A stretch of 64,000 nt of DNA, taken from Salticus scenicus (lineage: Eukaryota > Arthropoda > Arachnida > Araneae > Salticidae). Under the pieces are notes generated by a model. It saw nothing but the letters and a program-made list of their open reading frames with translations, had not been told where the DNA came from and ran no database searches. Numbering within the stretch: the first letter of the stretch is position 1; every line of letters begins with the position of its first letter. Location of the stretch: NCBI GenBank assembly GCA_963930645.1, contig OZ005648.1, positions 149,494,035-149,558,034 on the forward strand, given 5' to 3'. Below, piece by piece: positions 1-11,002 of the stretch. The position numbers were made by a program, and so were the translations under genes.

Positions 1-560
1 TTAGCAAGAGAATTAAATTCTCTTGATAATAACATCCAATTTAAATACGGATGGCTCACTCACTTATCTCGATAACCTTGTCTCACGCACTGACAAACCT
101 TTCTGAGTTACAGTTTATCATAAAAATTTTGCAGTTTTATTACCTCCCCATGCTCGTTCATGTCATCGATCTACCCAGAAAATGGTAAAGTTTTATATTT
201 TTGTTAATCGTGCCCTTAAAATTTAATCCGAAATTCTGTTCCTGAATACCTCAAATCTGAAATCATATATTTAAATGATGTTGCTGTTGACAGAGTTTAT
301 GACCCTTCCACTATTGATAAATCTCTTTTTAAATTGCAATATTACAATATTTCACGCCCTTTTACGTCTAGGTGTTCTTCAAAGATCAGTATAGCTACTA
401 TCAATAGCGAAAAGTTCTCAAACAATATGACTAGAAAATATTTTTTTCAGTGACAAACAAATTAGCCGTTTGTATGTTAAAAGATCCTGTTGTTATACGT
501 GACTGTTTGGATATTTATAGCATTCCCTGTCAATCTGGAAATCATACATTGTTCAAGAAT
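1..560 (+). pseudogene. Decayed Penelope-like element, C-terminal RT and GIY-YIG part
   Basis: Translating pieces of the plus strand gives a peptide that follows the C-terminal part of the PLE at 13977-14762. ELNSLDNNIQFKY matches TLNSIDSNIQFTY there; FAVLLPPHARSCHRS matches FAVSLPSHARSCHPS; RVYDPSTIDKS matches RGYDPSIIDKA; LKDPVVIRDCLDIYSIPC matches LKDPIDMHNSWVIYSISC at the start of the GIY-YIG nuclease domain. Stops and frameshifts separate the blocks, so this is dead. The 5' part lies outside the window. It is a different and older copy than the 13.5-17 kb one, in the opposite orientation. No ribozyme-like 3' end is seen after it. Confidence 0.75.
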
Positions 561-759
561 ATATGTTATTATGAATATTTTTTTCGCTTTTTATTTAAAT
601 AATTTATTTACTTGCATGTAGCAAGCTAATGCATGTAGCTATCTGATTCACAGAAGATAGCAGAATTCATATCTTAGAAAATATGAATATTAGGGTGGAG
701 CTCATTTTTTAAGTTTGAAAATATTATCTTCTCACCTTCTAAATTTGTTCCTTTTTATG

Positions 760-790
<31 letters not shown>

Positions 791-923
791 AGGCGAAATA
801 TTAGCACAATTGAACATTATTTAGAGATAGCTCAATGATGACGTTTTTAATGTATGGAATGATAAACGTATGCATACTCACATTATGTCACAGAAAAGAA
901 AATTAAATTTCCCCCTTTAAAGT
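561..923. other. AT-rich spacer with poly(A) run
   Basis: AT-rich sequence between the PLE remnant and the next pseudogene. It contains an uninterrupted A run of about 29 bases ending near 789. I see no gene or structured RNA in it. Confidence 0.5.
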
Positions 924-3900
924 ATGTCATCTACTGGTGATGACTCTGAAAACAACACAGCAGAGAGTGATTTCGAAAAGTTGGAAAAAACTGGAAACAA
1001 TGTAGTTCATCTTGGAGAAGTACGGAAAATAAAACGAGGGCGTAAAACAATAATTACTCCAGATCTTGCAGCAGCACTAGATACTAGATCATAGTAAAAT
1101 GACAGATCAATAGGCTGTTTTCGTATTATCAGAAACTGCCAAAAGTATAATACTGAGCATTGATGAATATACTATAAACAAAGACTCGATTCATCGAAAA
1201 AAAAAAAAAAAAAAACTGTTTGATAGAACTAAAAACTCTGAAAAAAAAAAGTTTCAAAGCAACACTACTTTTGTCATTCATTGGGATGGAAAATTAGTCT
1301 ATGTTCTGACTTGAAAAGAAAAAATTCGTAGGTTACCAGTATTAGTTGCTGGGAAAGGAGTTTCTCAGCTACTGATTGTTGCCAAGATTCCAACTGCAAC
1401 AAGAGAACAACAGCAGCTGTCTTCGAAGCCATTCAACACTGGAGAATACCAGATAATATAAGTGCAATGTGCTTTGAAACTACCAGCTCAAATACTGGTC
1501 ATAATTTTGGTGCATGTGTCTTATACAGCAAAATATTAAACAAGAAAGAAAAATCATGCAGTACGCATTCATTAGTAACACTTTCCTACTAGAAGGACTG
1601 AAAAGTATACAGATAGACTAATTGATTTTAAAATTACTCTTAGGAATTTTGGAATATGTTACAAAGGCTTAACGCAAAATAAAATGCAGCAATTAGATTA
1701 TAATTACAGCTTTCGATCTCTCTGAATATTTTAGTGTAGCCCTGTAATTCTCAAAGTTAATCATATCATATTCTATACAAAACATTATTCTAGAATATTA
1801 ACAATACATTCCAATATTTTTATGATTTTTACAGTAGAAAGACTTTTAAATATAACTTTCAAAAAATTCTGTCCTAAAACGTAGCGCATTGGTTTTTTTT
1901 TTTTTTTTTTTTTTTTTTTGTCCCTGTAAACAAACTAGTTGTACAGGACCTATTAATGTCATTTTACATGGGGAACATTCTATAGGGAAAATATTTATAA
2001 AAATATCACTCATTGAGCACAATGCTTTCAAATGCTTTTGGGTGTCCCTGTACACAAACCAGAATAGATATTCACTCCATTTTCAATATGGAACATCCGA
2101 TAGTGAACTTCAATAAAATATATCAGTTTCAAGAAATTCCATAAATACTTACAGGAGTTAGAGCGCGGGCAGACATACAGACAGACAGATGGACAGATAC
2201 ACAAACTGAAATCGCATTCAAACTTAAAAAATGTTAGAAAATGTTAAAAACGCTTAATGTAAACGAAAGTACAATTCTAGCAATTTTTTATTTATAGTTC
2301 TTAATATAAATGGATATTTTTGTGTCACCCTGTAAATCTAATGCTAATCATGCTTTGTTCTATGCAAAGCATTTTTTTGCGCATATAAATAACATATTTC
2401 AATTTCCTAAAATTTCGTTGAAAGGAAAGTTATTAATATTCGATTTATAGAAACATCTCTCATAGAACGCAGTGCTTTAGAATAATTTTGAGTGTCCCTG
2501 TATATAAATCGGTGGTGGTATTTCCTCCATTTTATACAGGAAGCATCCAATAGGGAATTTGAATAGCATATTTCAATTTCATTAAGGTATGTCTACAGTA
2601 AAGGTATGAAAATATTGTTCATAGAAATACCGCTCATATAACACAATGTTTTGAAATACTTTCGGGTGTCCCTGCACACAAAAAAGTAGAGGTATAAACT
2701 CCATTTTCAATAGGGGACATCCGACAGTGTACTTGAATTACATATATCAGTTTCAATAAATTCCATAAATATTTACGGGAGTTAGAGCTCGGACAGACAG
2801 ACAGGCAGACAGACAGACGGACAGGCAGATACACAAAACTGAAATCATATTCACACTTTAAAAATTGTTAGAAAATGTTAAAAACGCTTTACGTAAGCGA
2901 AAGTACAATTCCAGCAACTTTTTATTAATAGCCCTTAATATAATTGGATATTTTTGTGCCACCCTGTAAATCTAATGCTAATCATGCTATATTCTATTCA
3001 AAGCTTTCTTTTGTGCATATAAATAACATATTTCAATTTCTTAAACATTCGTGGAAAGTAAAGTTATTAAAATTTGATTTATAGAAATATCTCTCATACA
3101 ACGCAATGTTTTGGAATACTTTTGAGTGCCCCTGTGTATAAACCGATGGTGGTATTTCCTCCACTTTATACAGGAAACATCCAATAGTGAACTTGAATGA
3201 CATATTTCAATTTCATTAGGATATGTCTACAGTAAAGGTATGAAAATATGATGTATAGAAATACCTCTCATAGAACACAATGCTTTAAAATACTTTCGGG
3301 TGTCCCTGTACACAAACCAGTAGAGGTGTAAACTCCATTTTCAATAAGGAACGCCGAATAGTGAACTTGAATAATACATTTCAATTTCATTAAGATATGT
3401 CTACAGTAAAGGTACGAAAATATAGTTTATAGAAATACCTCTCGTAGAACACAATACTTTGAAATACTATCGGGTGTCCCTGTACACAAACCAGTAGAGG
3501 TATAAACTCCATTTTCAATAGGGAACGTCCGATAGTGAACTTGAATAACATATTTCAATTTCATTACGGTATGTCTACAGTAAAGGTATGAAAATATGGT
3601 TTATAAAAATACCTCTCATAGAGCACAATGCTTTGAAATACTTTCACGTGTCTCTGTACATAAACGAGTAGAGGTAAAAACTCCATTTTTAATAGGGAAC
3701 GTTTGATAGTGAACATGAATAACATATATCAGTTTCAAGAAATTCTATAAATATTTACGAGAGTTAGAGCGCAGACAGACAGACAGACAGACAGACAAAC
3801 CGAAGTCATTAACACTTTTCAACCTTGTCAGAAAGTGTTAAAAAGAGCTCTTATCACTTGCTTGCAGGCATCACATTATGGAACTGATAATTAGTACTGT

Positions 3901-4953
3901 GTTTGAAACATGTATCAGAGTCATATCTTCTCTTGAATTTGCACTATTTAAACACTTTCAAAAATGTTGAAGCTTCATTGATGGAGAAAAGTATGAACCA
4001 GCAATTTCATTTGATGATGTCACAAATTTAGTAGAAGATATAAAGCATGATACGATCAACTATGCGCAGAAGTACCTAGAAGAACAAAGAGAAATAAAGC
4101 TAAGAGGGGATTATAAAGAATTTTTTGAACTTGTAATTATCTATCTTGGTGTTTTCCCAGGAAGGGGAGTCAGATTTATGTCACCAGGTGCATAAATCAC
4201 CATGCCCGCTAGATGTCCAAAGTGATATATTGCCTCAAGATCTGGATGTTCGAGGTTCAATTTAAACTGACTTGAGAAGAGGAAGAAGGTGTACATGATG
4301 TGTGTGTTTTCATAGTCCGTGTATTCTTGAAAGCTTAAATCTCAAGCTGCATGTGCCCCTTATAATGAATGACATGCTGTTCTCAAATCACTACTAGAAT
4401 ACTCACCAATACATTCATTAATTTCCAAGTCATCATCACATACATTTACTAAGCACTTGTGGTATTTATCTGCTTGGTTGGCTTGTCTTTATTTAACAGC
4501 TGTGTCAGTTTATTAACCAAAAGGCACATGGTTAATGCTTTGCAGTAAGATGCTGATGCAGGAAATCCAGCAAAAAATTACTCTAAGCGAATCAGTATTG
4601 CTCTTCATTCATTCAAGAATAAAAACTCGGAAGATATTGTGATAGCCAAGTCAATGATATTGTTTCAATTGTTGGAACTTCCAGTTGGATATCTTGAAGT
4701 CGATCCTGACTTGAGGGAGTCAAGTGAGGACTATAAACAGGCTAAAGGGATAATAAAATCCCCAGAAGTAGTAAATGACCATGCTGAGCGTGCAGTCGCA
4801 CTTATTCAAGAATACAGTGGTTTGATAACTCATGATGAAATGCAACTACAATTGCTGCTACAAGTTGTTGAAGATCATCACAAAATGTACCCAGGTAGCA
4901 GCAAAAAAACTCTGTCTCAACCTTTTCAAAGGAATAAAAATTTTAATGTATAG
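924..4953 (+). pseudogene. Broken transposon-like gene (VIHWDGK / CRHHIMEL family), interrupted
   Basis: An ATG at 924 opens about 50 codons (MSSTGDDSENN...), after which the frame breaks. Conserved-looking blocks follow in changing frames: FVIHWDGKL at about 1270, MCFETTSSNTG at about 1467, LSLACRHHIMELI at about 3850, a block ending in FPGRGVRFMSPGA at about 4190, NHHARWMSKVIYCLKIWMF just after it, KHLWYLSAWLACLYL at about 4450, and a 104-codon terminal ORF (4639-4953) with NDHAERAVALIQEYSGLIT. From memory, this order of motifs recurs in many uncharacterised, probably transposon-derived invertebrate proteins; I cannot name the superfamily. Stops and frameshifts in most blocks make it a pseudogene. 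It is split by foreign repeats between about 1560 and 3842. The HHIMEL block resumes directly after that insert, so the two halves belong to one gene. Confidence 0.7.
1560..3842. repeat. ~175-bp degenerate tandem repeat array inserted in the pseudogene
   Basis: The motif TGTCCCTGTACACAAACC or close variants recurs near 1919, 2044, 2492, 2667, 3126, 3300, 3476 and 3649. Neighbouring copies are about 173-179 bp apart, and there is a longer period of roughly 630 bp (2044 to 2667, 2492 to 3126). Each unit also carries a CTCATAGAACACAATGCTTT-type block and a TCCATTTTCAATAGGGAAC-type block. Three blocks end in (GACA)n microsatellites, at 2170-2200, 2790-2830 and 3775-3800. The array sits inside a transposon-like coding sequence that resumes at about 3843. 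A diverged single copy lies at 39600-40060. Confidence 0.75.
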
Positions 4954-5240
4954 TGAAAAGGTAATAATTTGTACAGTAAAGTAAATAAATTGTTAAACTT
5001 AAAACAATAAATACATTGTAAGTACGTATTTGTTACAGTACAGCTAATATTCTTATTTTTTTTCTAAGTTTATAAATTTTGAGTCAGTTGAGCTACCATT
5101 AAATATCAAAATTTAATGCTCAAACTTTTCATATAGTGTTTTTGTATCAAAAGAAACAAATTAAAAGGGTGAGACTTATAAAAATAACAATAATAAAAAA
5201 TCGTGGCTTTTAAGCTCCATCCTCATGAATATACATACCA
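4954..5240. other. AT-rich spacer
   Basis: Very AT-rich sequence after the stop codon of the pseudogene. The motif AATAAA occurs just downstream of the stop (near 4985 and 5008), which could be a leftover polyadenylation signal of that gene. Nothing else is recognisable. Confidence 0.4.
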
Positions 5241-5586
5241 ATTCAAGAAGAAACACAGAAAAGGATTAAGGATTAATTATTATCATTATAATAACATTAA
5301 TTATTTAAAAATAATATGGAAGTTTATTTTTGATTTCATTTTGGTATAAACTGTGAAAATTTTTGTTAGTGTTTAAATGTTAAAATCCAATAAAATTATT
5401 AACTTTTAAATTTTTTTTTTCTCATATAAAATTTATATAGTCAAAGACATACTTCCTCTCTGATTTATATTAGATAGCAAACTTTATATCTTAAAAAAAT
5501 ACTAATTTAAATAAGAACTCAAAAAGAAACACAGAAAAGGATTAAATATTAATAATTCTAATTATAACAATACTAATATTTAAATA
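5241..5586. repeat. Left part of a ~300-bp satellite array
   Basis: The unit begins with ATTCAAGAAGAAACACAG at 5241, and a second start lies near 5520. Shared internal blocks are TGATTTCATTTTGGTATAAACT and CTCATATAAAATTTATATA. The same units continue at 8019-8945, so the array was split by the element at 5587-8018. Confidence 0.75.
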
Positions 5587-6959
5587 CTAGCAGGCTTTGC
5601 CCGCTTCGCTGGACATTAAACTTAAATAACTTGTCAATATCCCATATCTTTATTAATAACCTAAGTTCTCGCTGTGATTGGTTTTCTCGCTCTCAAAGTG
5701 AGGAGTCTGGGTCTCCACTGTCTTCGGCACAACTTACCCACTCCTTACGTCCCCTTCCTCAGCGGGTGAGTTCGAAGTTTTGCAAAATCCCACTAATGTA
5801 CATAATGCGTACACTTAATCAATATCCGCACAGCAAAATTCGCCATTCTAAGATAATTCAAAGCGAATTCAAACGGGAAAACATGTTTTTACACATGTTT
5901 ATTGGAAACGAATTCAGTATAACCCCACAATGATATTTGGCGATTTTTTTGTTGGCGATTATAGCTAAATCATGAAACTAAAAACCATAAATCATATATG
6001 ATAAATGATAAAATCATAATCTAAATCATAAATCATAAAACATAAAATCATAAATCCAAAATAAACAACATATTAGGCTGCCATATTATATTGCAAACAG
6101 TCCAGAACGACATCGTTATTCTTCAAAACGACGCGAAAGAAAAATCGCCAAATTCAGCTGTGGGGTTATACTGAAGTTATACCGTTTATTGCCCTCCGAC
6201 TCCGAAAAGGGGGGGGGGGAGATTTCGAATTTCGTGAAATCCAGTTACAATAAGTGCCGGATGCAAACAAACAATTTACGCACCAAATTTCGTGACCACA
6301 GAAGTCTTTAATAGAAAATATTATAAATAAGTAAATACAAAACGCACAGCTTTAGTATGGGAACACTTTGGTGACTTTAAATATTTTAAGCCATTTTTGC
6401 GATAAACTGAATTGGCTATCTCAATTGTGCAATTAAAGATCTTGGCGAGAAACGTCCGAGCTACTTCGGTTCCGAATTTCAAATTTTGCCAAAGGGATCC
6501 AATACTAAATCCGTTCCATACACTAAATAAATAAATAAATAAAATAAAGTAAAATAATAAAATAAAATAAAAACTCTTTTCTGATATTTACAAAATAAAA
6601 ATAAAAAAAACCTTAATAAAATCCAAATTATAATCATTTACAATTAAGGGGAGAACATAAAAAAAAACCTCATAAGGTACATAATAACAACAAAAATTTT
6701 GTTTTACTGCAGGAAAGAAAAAGACTGCTTAATTAAATAAAAATATTAAACTAATGCCAAATATCTCTATGAAAATATTTATCCACGTGCAAATTCCTCA
6801 TTAAAAAAAAAAAAAAAATCACCAACTTTTGTAGGTATTTTTCTCTCTATTTTTTATTATTATTCACGTGAAATTAAAAATATTTCATTTTATTTCTGGA
6901 AAATAAAAATATATATAAATGCCTATATATAAATATAAAACCTTTTGCCAAATCTGGGT

Positions 6960-7290
6960 TAAAAACGGAAAAAGGGTAAAATAAATTAGAAATATCATAC
7001 CTATATTTAAAAATTTTATACCAAATTAAAAGGGCGATTTTTCTGAATCCAGAGGTACAAACAGTTTTTCGATGCGACAATTAGATTTTTAAAAAATAAC
7101 TAAAGTATGAAATTTAAGTGGCAACGGAAAAACGTAAAAAGGGAAAAATAAATTAGAAGTATCAGACCTATCGTTACAAATTCAGTACCAAATGAAAGGG
7201 GGGACTTTTCTGAATTCTGGGGTGTAAACAGTTTTTCGATACGACAATTAGATTTTTTAAATTTAACTAAAGTATTAAACTTAGATGGCA
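6960..7290. repeat. ~167-bp tandem duplication
   Basis: AAATTAGAA(A/G)TATCA occurs at 6983 and 7150. TTTTTCGATGCGACAATTAG and TTTTTCGATACGACAATTAG follow at matching offsets. A related sequence lies in inverted orientation at about 19320-19510. Confidence 0.7.
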
Positions 7291-7480
7291 ACATTTCATT
7301 TCAATCTTTTCATAATTTGTAGTCCGAATCACGCGAATAAAAAAGTCTTTAACTTAAAAATTTATTTTTATATTTTATTTTTCCATTCAAAGCGTTTTAG
7401 TGAAAAAATATTTAAGGCGCATGCGCAGGCGTTTTTTACCCACAATTTAAACACTATTCATAATTTTGAAAATTTCTATA

Positions 7481-7905
7481 GATATAATTTTAAGTTGGGT
7501 GAAGACCTAAGTTTCTGCCAAGCGCCGTTGAATTCCGTCCAGCCGTTCTCGAGTGATGCCCGGACAAACGTGTTTTAGTCTTTTACCCCCCAGGGGGGAA
7601 CGGGGGGGAATTTCTGAAAAGTTGATAGATATAATTTTAAGTTGGGTTAAGACCTAAATCCCTGCCAAGCGCCGTTGAATTCCGTCCAGTCGTTCTCGAG
7701 TGATGCCCGGACAAACGTGTTTTAGTCTTTTACCCCCCAGGGGGGAACGGGGGGGAATTTCTGAAATGTTGATAGATATAATTTTAAGTTGGGTGAAGAC
7801 CTAAATTCCTGCCAAGCGCCGTTGAATTCCGTCCAGCCGTTCTCGAGTGATGCCCGGACAAAAAAAGCGACATACGGACACGATGACACACACACACACA
7901 CAGGC
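7481..7905. repeat. 147-bp tandem repeat, about 2.7 copies
   Basis: GATATAATTTTAAGTTGGGT starts at 7481, 7628 and 7775, an exact 147-bp period. Each unit contains CCAAGCGCCGTTGAATTCCG and CGTTCTCGAGTGATGCCCGG, and the first two contain a C-run/G-run pair (CCCCCCAGGGGGGAACGGGG). The third copy runs out at about 7860 into a (CA)n stretch. Near identity means recent duplication. Confidence 0.85.
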
Positions 7906-8018
7906 AAAATTTTCTGAAGTCATTTTCGGCTTTCATGGGGTGTGAAACGTGAAGATATCGCAAAAATTTTCGATTCTGACAAATTTACAGACAAAAGTCT
8001 GATTTTATTAATATAGAT

Positions 8019-8945
8019 AATTATAGATGTTTATTTCTGAGATATGATTTAAATATAATTATAGAAGTTTTTTTCTGATTTTATTTTGGTATAAACTATG
8101 AAACATTTTAAATGTTTTAAATGTTAATATTCTCCTAAATTATTACTTTTAAATTATTTCTTCTCATATCAAATTTATATAACCGAATAACATATGATTT
8201 ATAGAGCAGAATTATTAAGATAGCAGAATTTAAATTTTAGAAGATACGGATTTACTTAACGATTCAAGAAGAAACACTGAAAAGGATTAAAGATTATTTA
8301 TTCAAATTATAACTACATTAACACTTAAATATAATTATAAATATTTACTTCTGATATTTGATTTAAACATAATTATAGAAGTTTATTTCTGATTTCATTT
8401 TGGTACAATAAACTTAATAAATTTGGTTTTAATAAACTATGAGACATTTTTATACGTAAATGTTAATATTCACCTAAATTATTAACTTTTGAATCATTTC
8501 TGCTCATATAAAATTTATATAATCGAAATACATATTTCTTCTCTAATTTATAGATAGCAGAATTTATTTTAGAAAATACGGAATTACTTAACGATTCAAG
8601 AAGAAACACGGAAAAAGGACTAAGGATTATTCATTCAAATTATAACTACATTAATATTTAAATATAATTATAGATATTTACTTAAGATATTTGATTTAAA
8701 TATAATTATAGAAGTTTATTTCTGATTTCCTTTTGCTATAAACTATGAAACATTCTTAAAAGTTTTAAATGTTAAAATCAACCTAAATTTTAAACTTTTA
8801 AACCATTTCTTCCCATATAAAACCTATAAAATCTACAGAAATATTTACTCTCTGATTTATATAAGGTAACAGAAATTATGTCTTAGAAAATACGAATTTA
8901 CATAACAATCCAAGAAGAAATACAGAAAAAGATTAAGGATAATAA
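8019..8945. repeat. Right part of the ~300-bp satellite array
   Basis: Unit starts lie at 8262, 8594 and 8908 (332 and 314 bp apart), with the same internal blocks as 5241-5586. Copies are diverged by small indels, so the array is not young. Confidence 0.75.
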
Positions 8946-9344
8946 AAAACATAAAATCGCTTTTAGGTTTTGGTATTGTCGTTTCGTTCTTCGTGATTTG
9001 ATTGCATTGTAACGTTAGTGAATGTCTTCTGATAAACTGCTGGATCGTAACAAAACAATCCAATTATTATCTGCTGACTGATAGACATCGTAGAAAACCC
9101 AGCTGTTCTCAATTACATTTAAGTCAATTTTCAAAATTAGGTAGACTTTTTTAAGTTATTACTCTTGATTTATTTGAAAGCATTAACATAAGATAAATGC
9201 AAAAGAAAGTTTTAAATGAACAAAAGTGTATGTAATAGGATAGTGAAAAATGGTGACTGCCTATGAAAAATGCAAAATGCTTTTAATTAAAATTAATAAA
9301 TATATATTTCAAAAAACTAAAGGAATCTAAATTTTCTCAATATA
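8946..9344. other. AT-rich spacer
   Basis: No repeat or gene recognised. A 68-codon minus-strand ORF at 8857-9063 has no signal peptide or family motif and overlaps the satellite, so I do not call it. Confidence 0.4.
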
Positions 9345-9776
9345 GGGTAAGTGCACCATTCGTTGACACTTTTAGAGAAAATCTGATGTTTTTAATGTTC
9401 TAGTCATCAGAAAGTATTTTTTTGAAATCTTAAGTTAATACATATGGTATGAAAGACATTCAGAACCACATATATGTTAAAATATATACATTTAATAACT
9501 TTTTTTTATGAATTTTTATTTGACACCCACTCGTATTCCAGTAATTGACACTGCCACTTTTTTCTTTTATTCGTAATTGACACCCTATATGTTCTGGTGT
9601 TTGACACTACTAGTTATTCATTTTACCAGCTATTAGCCCCCTATGCTCCAGTGTTTGACATAAAATGTTAAAATTCTTATATGTAAAATATATGATTTTA
9701 TTATTTTTCTTATTTATTGCTTACTTCGGGATAGATGTCAATTACTGGAGCATGCCAATCACTGGAGCATCTACCC
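9345..9776. mobile_element. 432-bp MITE with TA target duplication
   Basis: The left end GGGTAAGTGCACCATTCG and the reverse complement of the right end, GGGTAGATGCTCCAGTGA, form imperfect terminal inverted repeats, and both ends are flanked by TA. The inside repeats the word (T)TTGACAC several times (9364, 9519, 9546, 9576, 9611, 9654). TA flanks and the short non-coding body suit a Tc1/mariner-type non-autonomous element. Confidence 0.65.
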
Positions 9777-9880
9777 TACTAAAACATAAAAATGTTAGAG
9801 AAAAAGAAACAGAAAAACCTATTGTGGAATAGCGAAGAATCTGAACAATATATAAATAAACTTTATAAAATTCATAAAAC

Positions 9881-9972
9881 CTGGTTGGTTCGTTTGGATC
9901 GAAGGAAGTTCTGGCAAATACAATAATACACAACTGCAGCACAACAGCAAACGAAGCTATGAAAAACTTCAT
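9881..9972 (-). CDS. Candidate first coding exon of a small secreted protein
   Basis: On the minus strand an ATG at 9972 begins a typical signal peptide: MKFF, then a hydrophobic stretch of about 14 residues ending ...IIVFA, with a plausible cleavage after A20. A short polar segment RTSFDPNEPT follows. The frame then meets CAG/GTTTTATG, a reasonable splice donor, ending the exon at 9881 in phase 2; without splicing the frame continues into low-quality sequence. An inner ATG is preferred over the upstream in-frame Met at 10032 because only the inner start gives a clean N-terminal signal peptide. No second exon was found, and a MITE (9345-9776) lies immediately downstream. Function unknown. It could be a chance ORF, though signal-like order in a 30-codon stretch is suggestive. 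Confidence 0.35.
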
Positions 9973-10969
9973 CTTATTTACTATTAAATATTTACTTACT
10001 ATTAAAATCTCTACCTTCTTACTAGAACTCACATACCCATTTACATTTCAGTACTTGTATATCTGGATGATAAATTTTCACAGTGTCGCACTGCTGAATT
10101 TTTTCTTAGAAAATCACAGGCTGTGAGTCCGTGTTTTAAACTCCCTTTATTATTTATTAATAAAATTATAAAAACACAATTAAACTAAAACGATTTCTCC
10201 TTAATTAAAAGTTTTAATTTCCACAAACGTATTATGTACAGCGGGTGATCATATTATAAGAATTTTTCCGGATTTAGACATATTTTCTACTTCCTAAGAA
10301 AAAATATTGAACAAAGGATTTTTAACTTCAGCCGTGCAACGAACATTCTTTGACTGACAATTTACCATAAGTATTTAATTAAAAATGTAATTATATACCA
10401 ACGACAAACTGAAGGAAAAGAAATGGACTTTGGATTACCTTGAATCATAAAAAGCTACAAATGACTTGCAACTTTAACACATGATTTCGCTTACTGTTTA
10501 GAACAGTTGTGTGTGTGTGTGTGTGTGTTTTTATAGGAGTAGCAAGGATATTTAGAGGGTTACACGGGCTTAAAAAATTCAAGGTTTTTTTTTTTTTTTT
10601 AATGATAAGCACAATTTGTCTAAAATATTTTTCCAAAGTTTCAAGGGAATCTTCGTAAAAGTCTTCGAGCCTTTGGAAATTTCCATTATTCCTACTTAAA
10701 CATTTAATTTTTTTTTTTTTATTGAAGGAAAAGAAAAAAAAAAAAAAAAAAACTATTTTTGAATTTGGTGGACACTTTTTCTCAAAAATTAATGAACCAA
10801 TTTTATTGAAATTTTGCTAACCTCTTCAAAACGGAATTGGCTTGTGCTTGGACGAAGATTTTTTTTTCCTCGACTGCAACTGATTTTAGAAGATATAATG
10901 TAGGGCATAATGTACCAAAAATTGCACTGTTTTTGCACACAGCTCTGTCAAAAATTCAAATTTCAATTG

Positions 10970-11002
<33 letters not shown>

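Larger units (their letters stand above)
5587..8018. mobile_element. 2.4-kb non-coding element inserted in the satellite
   Basis: The left edge is CTAGCAGGCTTTGCCCGCTT and the right edge is TTTTATTAATATAGAT. The flanking satellite reads continuously if the element is removed (taatatttaaata / aattatagat), which fixes both ends to within a few bases. The inside has no long ORF with recognisable domains. It has a ~167-bp two-copy repeat (about 6960-7290) and a 147-bp repeat (7481-7905). Other insertions in the window share the same style of ends (33283-34450; a fragment near 13135). I take it for a non-autonomous element of unknown class. The sense strand is undetermined. Confidence 0.65.

Noticed and set aside
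1846..2116. Short ORFs on both strands with poly-Lys or poly-Phe
   Set aside because: They are translations of a T run and of the ~175-bp repeat units, not genes. The same applies to ORFs at 10837, 30293, 30691, 32806, 36377 and 41032.
5631..5933. 100-codon plus-strand ORF
   Set aside because: It lies inside the non-coding element at 5587-8018, has no motif, and no sign of conservation can be seen.
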